Assembly: GCA_001179505.1 (NCBI GenBank)
Contig: CDMY01000268.1
Coordinates: 85,555 to 141,840 of the forward strand
Reading direction: 5' to 3'
Source: Vitrella brassicaformis
Taxonomy: Eukaryota; Sar; Vitrellaceae
DNA: 56,286 nucleotides
A program made the position numbers and the translations under genes. Under the pieces are notes generated by a model. It saw nothing but the letters and a program-made list of their open reading frames with translations, had not been told where the DNA came from and did not search any database. Shown here in pieces: positions 34,801 through 44,560 of the stretch. The first letter of the stretch is position 1. Each line of letters begins with the position of its first letter.

Positions 34801-37398
34801 CGGACTCGTCAACCACTTGGCCCTGCAGGACAGCACAGGAGAAACACACGTGCCGACAGAGCGCATCGTCTGACGTCCTACCTGCTGATCGCTGAGTCTT
34901 TCGCGGCTTGCTAGCGGTGCTGGGTCAGACTCAGTGCTCTGCGAGAAGAGAAACACACTACACTGGTTCAGCATGTGGGTGTGTTGGGCGCACCTGTCTG
35001 CTCAGTTTGTTCACGTTGGAAAGCTCCCCCTGTGTTGGCTGGTTGATGAGGGGAACGGGCAGAGGGTGGGGGTGGGGCGGATGCACTGGGGAAGGGGAAG
35101 GGGCTGCTGGCGCAGTTGCTGCCGCAGCAGGCGCCTCTTCTGCGGCCTGAAAGAAGCACCAGATGGAGAGTGCCTTTAGTTCTGTTTTGTCTCTCACCGA
35201 TGTGTGAGGTCCAGGTATGGCGTTGCTCCCAAAACGGACCCTTTCACTGATGTCATTGGCAAGAAGACGCACCTGCGGGAGGCAGACAGGTGTGATCAGA
35301 TACACATCAACCACACGTCAGACACACTTACGGTATCGCTCTGTGACGCATCAGCATGAAGGGCATCCAGCTGGGGGGCCAGCAGCACAGCATCCTGATT
35401 GCCACAGACCATTCACATCCTCGCCCCTGCCTCTGCGTGCGTGTGGTTGTGTCAACGGCCAACCTCTTCTGGGATGACAGATCCCTCGTTGAGGCCTGCA
35501 CGAACCGCGAGCAGGACGTCTTCAAGCGTCTGCTGGATGGACAGACACAAGCCATACACAAACAGGCGAGCTGCTCTCTTATCACAATACCTCTGGTGGA
35601 TGCACGGCCGCCAGTGTGTCAGCTCCGCGCACTGCATGTATCCCTTCCTGGGCAGCCGGCTGGCCCACCGACTAAACGCAAAAGCATAGCACGCTCATGC
35701 CAGCGGCTTAGCGTCCGATGCACGCAGTGTTTGCCTACCGCCATCCCGTCGGTGCCATTGGTGCCTGCTGCAGCTGCAGCGGCAGCAGACTGGTGGGTGA
35801 GAGGAATGGGCATGTGCAGGTCCGGTTGGTGGGTAAGATGAAGGGGATGCATCGGGGGATAGAAAGACGCTGCTGCCGCAGCCGACACAGATTGCCCGTC
35901 TTCGCGGCTCTGACAACCGCACAAAATATGTGTTCAGAACACAAGAAGACGAGTATGATGTGTCGATTTCTTGTCACCTGATCGGTTTGCTTCAACGCGC
36001 CTTGCGTGTCATCCGATGCGTCGGCTCCGCGCAGTGTGTGGATCCCTTCTTGCGGGAGAGCGTTGAAGTGTTGCTCGCCTATCATGCCGTCGGTGTCAAT
36101 CGGGGGAGCGGGGAGGGCACTTGCGGCAGCGGCAGCAGCAGCGAGAGGCTGATCGGTCAAAGTAACACTCTGGACAACAGGCCAAGGCGACAGAGTGGCA
36201 CTCGACCGTCAACTCATCCCCCGTCTGTGTGCTGTCTTTCCCACCTGGTTATATCTCTTCTTGACGCCACTGATCCACGTGTCGCTCGCCTTGAAGCCAC
36301 TGATGCCCAGACGCCCGGCGATCTCCAGCGCCTCACGGCGAATGTGCTCCACGGGGATCCTGGTCGGGTCCTCATGGCCGGCCATCCACTGGCGCAGCTC
36401 GGCCTCGATCGGCTGATAGGGCGATTGTCTGATGCGCTTCTTTGCCTTGTCGATGGCGTCTTGTGCCTCGCTGCCGGCTGTCGAGCGAGAGCGCCAGTGC
36501 TTGAACTGGCTGAGAGTGATGCCCTTCTCGAGAGCGAAGGCCAGCTGGGTCAGCTTCTCTCCCTGTGCCCTCCGGCTGTCGAACTCGGCCAGCAGCGCCT
36601 CCCTCTCGCCGATCGCCACTTCCTTTGTCGATCTCTGTCGCCGCGGGGGCGGAAGGGATGACGCCCGCTGCCTCAGCGATCCCTCTGTTGGAAGAATGGG
36701 CGGAGGCGCACCAGCCATGAGTGGGTCGACGAAGGGGAGCTGGCCGTATGAGCAAGAAGGCTGCATTGAGAGGGGGACATTGGCCAGCGAGGGAAATGGG
36801 TAGCCGGCAGGAGGGAATGCTGCGAGGTGGTCCGGTGGGGGGAATGAAGGGGGAGCGGCGGGATGACCAAACGGCCATTGGGCTGCTGGTGGGTGAGTGT
36901 CCGGTAGTGGAAGTGAAAAATGATGGCTCGACGGCTGAAGGAAGCAGACAGAGACGTGACAAAAGGTGGAATGCAGTGAGGCACTCGCCCTCTGTCTCCT
37001 GCTCACCTGTGGCATTTCACGTCCATCGGTTTGCCCATCTGGCTGCAGCGATTCACTGACTGCCTCTCCTCTGCTGACGGCCGGAACACCTCGCTGGAGC
37101 AGATTGCCCTCACTCAGACCAGCTGCAAAGACAGCACACAAGGTGGTGGGTGGGTGTTCATTCTTTGTCTGCCCACCTGAGTCAGAATCATCGTGTGCAG
37201 GTGCGCCCTGCTGGTGCATCGGCGCTTGCTGCAGCGAAGAGAAAAGACACTCAATGAAGCAGTCTGCTCACTGCTTGTCAGTGTGATGTGATTCACCACC
37301 TGGGCAGCGCTGCCATGAGTCACACGGTCAGCACCACCCAGTGCTTCACTCGGCCCACTCGGCTGCTGCTCGTCCGATGAGTAATGCTGATCTGCCAT
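31879..37398 (-). CDS. HTH, SH3-like and tandem TLDc protein, copy C
   Basis: The start is ATG 37398-37396; exon 37300-37398 (33 codons) begins MADQHYSSDEQQPSG. Exon 36245-36934 fuses a Pro-rich segment (PPSFPPPDHLAAFPPAGYP) to the CENP-B/Tc5-like HTH (VAIGEREALLAEFDSRR, SQFKHWRS, FKASDTWISGVKKRY). Many Ala/Pro/His-rich exons follow, with repeated ADGFIG motifs. Exon 33776-34047 encodes an SH3-like fold not present in A or B. Then come SRSSVKSVFTVTADDRLSD, TLDc 1 (32572-33058), a 58-nt intron, linker 32419-32513, and TLDc 2 (31879-32344). The HTH is the most diverged of the three. The duplicated exon ending (PLDQQS...GRNTMS), at about 34390 and 33780, suggests the extra middle arose by internal duplication. 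Nuclear role inferred. Confidence 0.7.
33776..34047 (-). other. SH3-like domain exon in copy C
   Basis: The exon reads ALLLLSCGDRVSVTHTD, then KGWMYGTCI and ARWFPCAIVTFD. These match the SH3 landmarks: the acidic/G-D-x-V/I strand after the RT loop, the W-x-x-G tryptophan strand, and the W-F-P-x-x-x-V 3-10 helix. The N-terminal ALYDY motif is weak. SH3 domains bind Pro-rich ligands, and this protein family is itself rich in PxxP segments, so intra- or inter-paralogue contacts are possible (inference). Confidence 0.6.
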
Positions 37399-37656
37399 GA
37401 GTGACTGTCACGGTGGCAGACGCTCTGAAATGCAGAGCCGCCTATAGCGCCTTTTCGTAAAGGGCCTCTCGACCAGGTCGATCAGTTCGTATTTTCCTTC
37501 GCAGCTGAGCTGAATGGGCGATGTCTGGGCGGTCCCTGCAACACACAAGGCAGAGAGAGGCTCACAGAAGGGATCATGCCGAGATCGGGTGTTGTAAGCT
37601 CGCAGATCTGGCAAGGGTGCTCCCTCACCGGTCTCTCTGCCACAAGGCTCGGCGTG
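37399..37656. promoter_or_regulatory. Divergent 5' region between copy C and the RING-TLDc gene
   Basis: Copy C starts at 37398 (minus) and the RING-TLDc gene at 37657 or 37576 (plus). The 177-258 bp between them must hold both promoters. This repeats the head-to-head layout of copies A and B. Confidence 0.4.
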
Positions 37657-39077
37657 ATGGCTGCGGCTGGCGGCGCTGATCATGATCATCTGCACTGCGG
37701 GATCTGCACCAGTCACTTGACAAGAAGTGGAAAGCACGAACCTCGGCAGCTCAGATGCGGTGAGTGAGTCAAGCATTGGGCGGGGAGAGGGCACGGAGCG
37801 CTGAGTGGCTCATGTGGTCTGCTTGCTCTGTGTGTTTTCCCGCAGGCCATTCTTTCTGCGCAGATGTAAGAAGCAGAGAGGCAGCTGCTGTTGCAGCCTC
37901 AGATCTGATGTCTGTATGATGTGTGTGTGTGTCAGTGTATCGGTGACCTCTGCCGTCATGCCGCCAACAACACCATCGCATGCCCAAACCGATGCGGGTG
38001 AGGGAGACCGACACGCCTGATGCCCAAACCAGTCATCACATGTGTTCTGGGTTTTTGTTGATCACTCTCAGGGTGACCACTTCTGCCACCACCGAGGAGG
38101 TGCCCAAGAACTACCCCCTGGCGGCCGCAGTCGAGGCGAAAGAACACCAAAGTACACACAGACATCCGCACGCGCACATACACGTGACACACGTACGACA
38201 GACTGCATGTGTGTGTGTGTAGGCCGTCAGCAGTTGGCTCTTCTCCACAAGTGCGCCACCGCTGCCCACTCATTGACACCGCCGGAGGTGGCGCAGGTGA
38301 TGCTGATGTGCGGCCTCTCACACGCGATGGACACTCTGCCGAACATGCGCAGTCGTCTGCACGGCCACCTGACGGTAAGTGAGACCGACACACTCACACA
38401 CGCCATCGATCAGCTGTATCTCCCCGTCTGTGTGTGGTCTGCAGTCGTTGGTTGAGGGCAGTACGGTCACCAGGCTGCACGAAATGTTTATCACCAAGTG
38501 GGCCAATGCGGGCAGCAAGTCACTCCGGCTGATCTACCGGTACAGCTGATGTCAACAACGTGGCCGACGGATGAAGCCATTGCATCTCTCTGCATGTGTG
38601 TGTGCCATTAGATCAACGCGTGATGGGCCGTCGTTCGATGATTTCCTGAGGTGTGTGGGTGACACGAAGGGCCTGGTGTTTCTCATCCGCAAGGACAAGT
38701 GCGTCTTCGGCGCCTTCATCAGTGCCGGCCTGCAGCTGCCCGACAACCCAAGAGGCGAGAACAGATGCGACTGCAATGTGTGTCATTTCTCTCTGGCGGG
38801 CCACTTTAATGAACCGACCAAGTGGCGGGAATGCAGGCAGTCAGTGTGGGTGGCCGGGCGGGAGGGGACAGCGATTGGGGCGAATCTGTGGATCGGTGGG
38901 TGGCTGTGGTTGGGCTACGAGGATGGCGCTGCTGCTGATATGCGCAGCTGCTGTTATCTCACCCCCAGCCGTTATGTGCCTGATGGCTATGTGGGGGCGA
39001 GAGAGCATGGCGATGCTGTGCTTGGGGGCAGTCAGTTCTTCATGGCCGATGAGGTGGAGGTGCTGACTGTGGTGTGA
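37657..39077 (+). CDS. RING finger-TLDc protein
   Basis: Exons 37657-37759, 37846-37865, 37936-37997, 38072-38151, 38223-38374, 38445-38539 and 38612-39077 sum to 978 nt, an open 325-codon frame plus TGA. An in-frame ATG at 37576 would add 27 residues. The RING spans exons 1-3: CGIC, then RCGHSFCADC, then ACPNRC (C-x2-C, C-x-H-x2-C-x2-C, C-x3-C), so an E3 ubiquitin ligase role is likely. Exon 2 is a 20-nt micro-exon carrying GHSFCAD. The middle (PPEVAQVMLMCGLSHAMDTL) is helical. Exon 6 (SLVEGSTVTRLHEMF to LRLIYR) is the same module that precedes each TLDc in copies A-C. One TLDc domain follows (FDDFLRCVGD, FLIRKDKCVFGAFIS, GGSQFFMADEVEV). Confidence 0.8.
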
Positions 39078-40089
39078 CAGTGAGCTGCAGGTCAGATTGA
39101 TTGATTGATTGAGTGACGCATGTCGTTTCTTGAGGTGTGTGCGGCTTTTATGAGGCCTCTTTTTCTCCCTCCGTGTCTGTCTGCGTCATCTATGTGTTGT
39201 GGTGCAGCCAAACAGTGGATGACACTGTGTGTCAGTGAGACACCTATCAGACGAGAGCCACATGGTGTGGGTCTGTTTGTACTTCGATCATGGCCTATAT
39301 AGCCCCAATGTCCCGGAGGTGTCGTTCTCTGTGTGTTGTTTGCAGATCAGCCTCTGCTCGTATCTGTGTCTGTGCGTTGGTGTGTCTGATGCGGTGTCGC
39401 CTTTAGCAGTGGCCAGCCAGGATGCGACTCAGGCATGACTGTCTATGTGAAGTAGTGCAAGTATGTGTGTCTGCTCCTGTGCACTCAAAGACCTGACGAC
39501 CGACTCGTGTGTCTGTCATGAATTATCGATCGTTCCATCCACACCGACTGAACAACACACCCTACACAGTCGGGTTTCCTTTTCTCAGGCAGTCTGCATC
39601 TGGATCGTGTCTCGCCGTCGTCAGGAGTATTCAACAGCCTCTTTCCCTCCGCAAGAGGCCGCACTCTCTCTCCTTCGATGTAGACTGGCGTGTCTCTCTG
39701 CATTTTGTCTGGTGAAGGTATCAAGCAGGAGACAGAGAGACAGACGGACAGACGGACAGACGGACAGACGGACGGCGAGGAAGGGAGGGAGGGAGAGAGA
39801 GAGAGAAGTACACAGACAGCATATTCAAGGCAAGGTATGACGACCAATGGTCTGCCGCGCCAAGTCAGTGAGTCACACAGAGATTTACAGATCGATAGAC
39901 ATACATACATGTCGATTGACGACCGATTGTATACGTACATCAGATTGACTGACAGCCGTATGTCTCTCAGAAACACACAGGACCGACAAACGATCAAAGA
40001 ACAAAGAGGCAGCATAGCCCCAACACCCTATGGGCCACAACACCAGCCACAACTTGTCACTCCCCTACGCGAATGGGGCGATCAGGTAG
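39078..40089. other. Intergenic region
   Basis: No supported gene. It contains (ATTG)n at about 39097-39113, an inverted copy of the dispersed element at about 39225-39275, and a (CAGACGGA)n microsatellite at about 39741-39775 followed by GGGAGGGAGA. Open frames here read through simple repeats. Confidence 0.5.
39741..39775. repeat. (CAGACGGA)n microsatellite
   Basis: Eight-nucleotide unit CAGACGGA repeated about four times, followed by purine-rich GGAGGGAGAGAGA sequence. Confidence 0.75.
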
Positions 40090-41644
40090 TCAAGTCGATT
40101 GCCCTCCCCCCGTGCCAACACTGCTGCCATCTTCTGCTGCTTGGGCTGTGAGCGCCGTCGTCGCGCTCGCAGCGGCAGCAGCTGCACTAGCGCTCCTCAC
40201 AGCCTTCCGCCAATAGAGGAAATACCAGGTGGCCAGAGCACCCAGCAAAGTGACGGCAATCCCCCCGCCCAACAAGGCCCATCGGCGCCATTCCGGCGTA
40301 CCCTCATCGGAACTCCCACTCCCAGCCTGTGCTGTGGGAGCCGCTGAAATGAAAGACAGACAGCACACACACGTGTCTCTGAATCAGTCCATAGATAAGT
40401 GGGTGTGTGTTTGTGTGCTCGACGGACTTACAGGCTCGTGCCTCGTCCGAAATGCCGTCACCCGGTGCGATGGTGGGGGTGACGGCAGGAGGGCCTGTGG
40501 GTGGCTGCGCGATCGGCTTAGAGGGAGGGGGGGCTGAGGGGGCAGGGGGGACACTCGGACGGATCCCCTCCTCTGGCACGACCTCCGTCGGTGGAAGGAA
40601 CTTCTCCTCCTCCTTTGCGGGAGGAAAAGTGGCCGGGGGAGCGGCTGTGGTTGTGCTCATTTCGACGCTTTCTTGTGTTGGCTGTGTGGTCTCGATTGGC
40701 GGCTCGGTGGTTGCGCGAAGGCCTGGAGGGGTGGTGAGAGGCGCGCTGGTCTCATTCGCCTTCAGGATCTAATCAACAACAAGAGAAGAGTTTCCTGTCC
40801 TCTGCTCTGTGTGTGTTGGGCGGAGGCGGCTCTCTGTTTTCAGCTCTCTCTCTCTTTCTTTCTGTATGTGTGTGCGTGTGAGTGTCCTTTTCGTCTGCGT
40901 ACCAAATCGGGTGGCTGCGTGTCTGTCGGTGGCAGCGTCGGCAGCCTCGGAACGAATCCCTCGCCAGGATCCACCACACCAGGATCGATATTCTCCTCAG
41001 GAAGCTCCCCTTCCCCGCCCTCCCCACCCTCCCCAGGCCATCCGGGAGGATACTGTGTGTCGGTCTCGTTGTTTTCAGCCTCCTTCCATGTCTCCTCTGG
41101 GTCGTATGTGTTGTCTGGCGGGATCTCGGGCGCCTTCGTGGGGTCGGCTGGCGACTCGCACACAAAACAGGGGAGCCGGGCGCCGGGCACGCCCCAACAC
41201 GACTGGGCACCCCACCTACACACACACACACACACACACAGAGAGAGAGAGGCAGAGACACGCAGACAGCCGGAGAGACATAGAGGCATTTCACCGAAAG
41301 GAAGACGCAGAAGGAGAGCAATCGGTGTGTGTTGCGAGGTCATTTGGGAGGGCTTATTACCCGTCGGTCCGGATGGTGACGCATTTCTCCTGTGGGGGCA
41401 GGATCCGCCAGATGAGGGCCAGCTCCTCGCCCCAATTGAGATAATTCGTCTCGTCCAAAGTGGCAGTGCTGTCCACCCATCGCCTGAGACACAAACAGAG
41501 AGACAGATAGACAGACAGACACACAGACAGACTGAGAGGGAGATCATCTGTCCACGTGTGAAACGAAATACATTGCGTGAATCTTTCCCCCCTCCCTCCC
41601 TCTCTGTGTGTGTCTCTCACTGTCAATCACACTGTCTGTCCCCC

Positions 41645-41678
<34 letters not shown>

Positions 41679-42167
41679 CATCACTGAGTACCATCCAGCC
41701 TTTGAAATGGGCAGTCTGTATTTCCGCAGGCCAATCCAGCACTCACTGCCCATCTTCAGCGCCTCCTCCAGCACCACAAAGTTCTCATATTCGTCCCGTA
41801 TGGTCGCCAGGCTGCTGCCCTTGTCGCCCACGTCCATGCAGATCCGATTGGCCTCGGTCCAGGTTTTGCCGCCCAGTAGCCCCAGTGGGTCGCGGTCGCC
41901 CATTTGGTAGAAGAATGACTTGTAGCATCCCTCTCCTGCCTGGGTCCAGGAGGTGTCGGGGCAGCCAAACACTGCTGCATGCGACGACAAACCGGAGAGG
42001 CAAAAAGAAAAGTGTGTGTAGATGGGTGCCAGAGAGATGGGCGGTAGAGGAAAGGCCCCACGAGGGCCAATCGCATAGCAATACGCACACAGTGGTGTTT
42101 TCTCACCATGAGGGCCTCTCCATATGGACACGAGGAGCACCACAGCCGTCAGCTGCACTACCGACAT
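40090..42167 (-). CDS. Type I membrane C-type lectin-domain receptor
   Basis: Exons 42107-42167, 41692-41974, 41361-41483, 40903-41215, 40432-40768 and 40090-40343 sum to 1371 nt, an intact 456-codon frame plus TGA. The signal peptide is MSVVQLTAVVLLVSIW. The CTLD spans exons 2-4: GCYKSFFYQMGD, W-T-E-A-N-R-I-C, GSSLATIRDEYENF, ECWIGL, WRWVDSTATLDETNYLNW, CVTI, ending SCWGVPGARLPCFVCE. These are the standard C-type lectin landmarks, but the EPN/QPD sugar-specificity triplet is not evident. A long Pro/Glu/Thr-rich stalk follows, then a transmembrane helix (WALLGGGIAVTLLGALATWYF) with basic stop-transfer residues (RKAVR), and an Ala/Ser-rich cytoplasmic tail. Likely a surface recognition receptor; ligand unknown. 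Confidence 0.88.
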
Positions 42168-42619
42168 CGAGAGGAAAGGAGCAGAAGGAAGTACGGATGC
42201 GCGCTTAGCTCAAGGCCCCGCTTTGCCCCCATTCGATTGATCTTTCGCTGTGGCTGCTGGCTGCACACATGTGTGCAGGTGAACGAGGCTCAGACCATCT
42301 GCCGTTGAATGACTCATTGCAGATGAGAATGTGTCTTGTGTCTTGTGTCCTTCCTTCGTGCATGGTTGTTCACATCCGTGCAGCCCTGGCATGCGATGAG
42401 AGCAGTGAGCAGCATGGCAGCTGCTCACGTCTGATGGCACACCGAGACCTCACGGATGCATGTGGCCACACACACAGATACTGACAGTGACAACCACATA
42501 CACACACAACACAACTCACCTGCAACTCACATCCATCCATCCAGCCAGCCAGCCATCCAGCCACGTCGATCTTTTCTCTCTCTTCCCCTCACTATCTCTC
42601 TACTATGTCATTGGTCGTG

Positions 42620-42742
42620 TTGTGTGTGGCGTAGCGCACCGATAGGCACACCCGGCCGCAACGCAGATCTTGTCACCAGCACATTTGGTGACAAGAGATG
42701 CGTTCCGGCTCCGAGTGGTATCGGTAACGCTACGCACCACAC
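42620..42742. repeat. Imperfect inverted repeat, about 58-bp arms
   Basis: The centre is CTTGTCACCA-GCACATT-TGGTGACAAG (perfect 10-bp arms, 7-nt loop). Pairing continues outward with mismatches (GCAGAT/AGATGCG, ACCGATA/TATCGGT, GTAGCG/CGCTAC) to GTGTGTGG/CCACACAC at the ends. It could be a MITE-like element or a hairpin RNA precursor. Confidence 0.6.
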
Positions 42743-42870
42743 ACACTCACCCGACGCTCACAAGTACATCATGGCCATAGAAAACACACTGATCGAAGGA
42801 GGGCCATAGAAGTGCGTACACGTGTGTGTCATCCCTTCGTGTGCCGCCGCAGACGTCAGCGTCTTCAGCA

Positions 42871-42913
42871 CGATTGGTCACGAGCAGCGGGTCCGCTGCT
42901 GAGAGCTAATCGC
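42871..42913. repeat. Short hairpin
   Basis: AGCAGCGG and CCGCTGCT (883-900 of the 42-kb block) pair around GT, with outer CGATT/AATCG arms. It lies 130 bp from the larger palindrome. Confidence 0.45.
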
Positions 42914-43063
42914 GTAGCGAGAGCTGACGAATGCGATCGACACGAAGTGCACACACTGGACAAGGGATGCGACGCGAAAAAACTCACACAAGAGTGGCAT
43001 TTGGCTTTGTGTGTCCGCCTCTCTCCTCTCTCTATGTACAGATACAGATACACACACACGGAC

Positions 43064-43790
43064 TCAGCTTACATACACAAATGGATGGCCATGATCACAC
43101 GAGGCAAAAAATACACACACCGGTCGGCCGGGCAATTCACTCCACAAGAGGCCGACGTATCGACGGAAAAATATCACCGTCTGTCTGCCAGGCACCCACC
43201 CGCATTTGTACTGTACAGCTGATAAGACACTAGCCACATGGCTGCTATCGCTTTCTCTGGCGTCCGCCTGAACCCCCCACACACACAGACAGGCAGGCAG
43301 AGATATGGAGGAATGCGCGTGAATGTGTGTGTACGGTATGCCCCATCCATCCCCCTGCTCACGTGTGGGCTCAGATGCTGGCGGCCTCGCGCTGTCCGAA
43401 CCCACTGAACACACAGAGACAGACAGACAGACAAGGACAGCACACGAGTATGAGAGCGCATGTACTGAGTGCGTGGTGCTTGCCTTGTGTCATGCGGCGA
43501 TCTTTTGCGTCTTGGACTGACAGACACAGACGCAGACACAGAGAGGGAATCACACCACTATGGCGTGTGTGTGTGTGTGTGCGTGTGCCGGCACACCTCT
43601 GTTCTCTCTGGTCGGCGGTGTGAATGATACGTGGAGATCATGTCGGTATATCCCACCTGTGGACACACACGCGCATCTACTTCGCGAGCGTGGTGCCATG
43701 CCCTCCCTGTGCGCGTGTGGCACCTGTCCCATCAGCAGCGGTCAGCGCCACGAGGACCACCACAATCAGCAGAATGAACAACCAACGCAT
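43064..43790 (-). CDS. Small predicted secreted protein
   Basis: The start is ATG 43790-43788. The N-terminus MRWLFILLIVVVLVALTAADG is a textbook signal peptide. Exon 1 ends at 43724 (G|GT); exon 2 is 43597-43656 (GIYRHDLHVSFTPPTRENR); exon 3 begins at 43516 (VQDAKDRRMTQ). Introns between them show the CA/GT composition typical of the window. Later exons (VGSDSARPPASEPT; ADARESDSSHVASVLSAVQY) are plausible, but their phases could not be fixed, so the end near 43064 is provisional. No domain recognised. Confidence 0.45.
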
Positions 43791-44010
43791 CTTCTCCTGA
43801 CACACCACAACAGAACACAACACGCACACCACAATGTAGGCATCACGGATCACCCAATGTAGGCATGCTCATTAGTATGGGTTCGTTACCTTCTGTGTTC
43901 AGCTTGGAAGGTGTTGAGGAAATGATGTGTCGGCCCGCAGATGGATAACCTCGGCTATAGCCTAATTGGTTTCTCAATTGGTTTCGCAACAGAAGGCCGA
44001 TAGACCTGTG

Positions 44011-44230
44011 TGGGGCTATAGGGTAACAAACCCTTTGACCCCTCGTCAAACCCTCCGGCTCTTTCGGTGCGGTGCGCAGCCCTCCTGACGGCTGTGCTGT
44101 GTGCTGAGATCTGTCGTCCTTTGGCGTCCACTTTGCCTTAATTGTCAGCTGAGGTCGGCGACACAGACGCACACACACGTGGCGAGTCAGTCAGGTCAGA
44201 CAGTGAGGGAGGGACGCCTCGAGCATCGCC
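44011..44230 (+). promoter_or_regulatory. Duplicated 5' flank, copy 1
   Basis: About 220 bp nearly identical to 49088-49309. Both contain GGGTAACAAACCCTTTGACC, CTCCGGCTCTTTCGGTG, GAGATCTGTCGTCCTTTGGC and CACGTGGCGAGTCA, and both end CGCCTCGAGCATCGCC immediately before an ATG. Downstream coding sequences are unrelated, so a promoter/5' UTR was copied. Confidence 0.65.
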
Positions 44231-44418
44231 ATGATGTCAGACGGCCGCTCTGCTCTGTGTGCTGTGGTGTGCTGTGCTGCAGATGTCTGCCTGTTGAGTG
44301 GTGTCGCGGCCGTCCGTCATGACGACAGACAGACAGACACTGCTGCAGCTGAGGGCGCCGAGGTGACTTACCGCCGACTGCACATCGAACACCGCAGCGG
44401 TGCGCAGGCAGACAGACA

Positions 44419-44458
<40 letters not shown>

Positions 44459-44560
44459 TGGGATGGATGTGACACACGACAGCGCAGAATCAGCCAACTG
44501 TCTGTCTGTCTGTCTGTGTGGTTTGTGTGGCGTGCAGGTGTGGTTGGCTTGCGGATTTGA
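44231..44560 (+). CDS. Small predicted secreted peptide, 63 aa
   Basis: Two exons, 44231-44399 and 44538-44560, give 192 nt, an open 63-codon frame plus TGA. The intron has the regional style: (CA)n(GA)n near the donor and (CTGT)n/(GT)n before CAG. The N-terminus (DGRSALCAVVCCAADVCLLSGVAA) is Cys-rich and hydrophobic, like a signal peptide. The mature part is short and polar (AEGAEVTYRRLHIEHRSG). It begins exactly at the end of the duplicated 5' flank. Function unknown. Confidence 0.5.

Larger units (their letters stand above)
42168..43063. other. Intergenic region with an imperfect long palindrome
   Basis: No supported gene. It holds (ATCC)n/(AGCC)n near 42531-42560, the hairpin at 42620-42742 and a shorter hairpin at 42871-42913. 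Confidence 0.45.
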
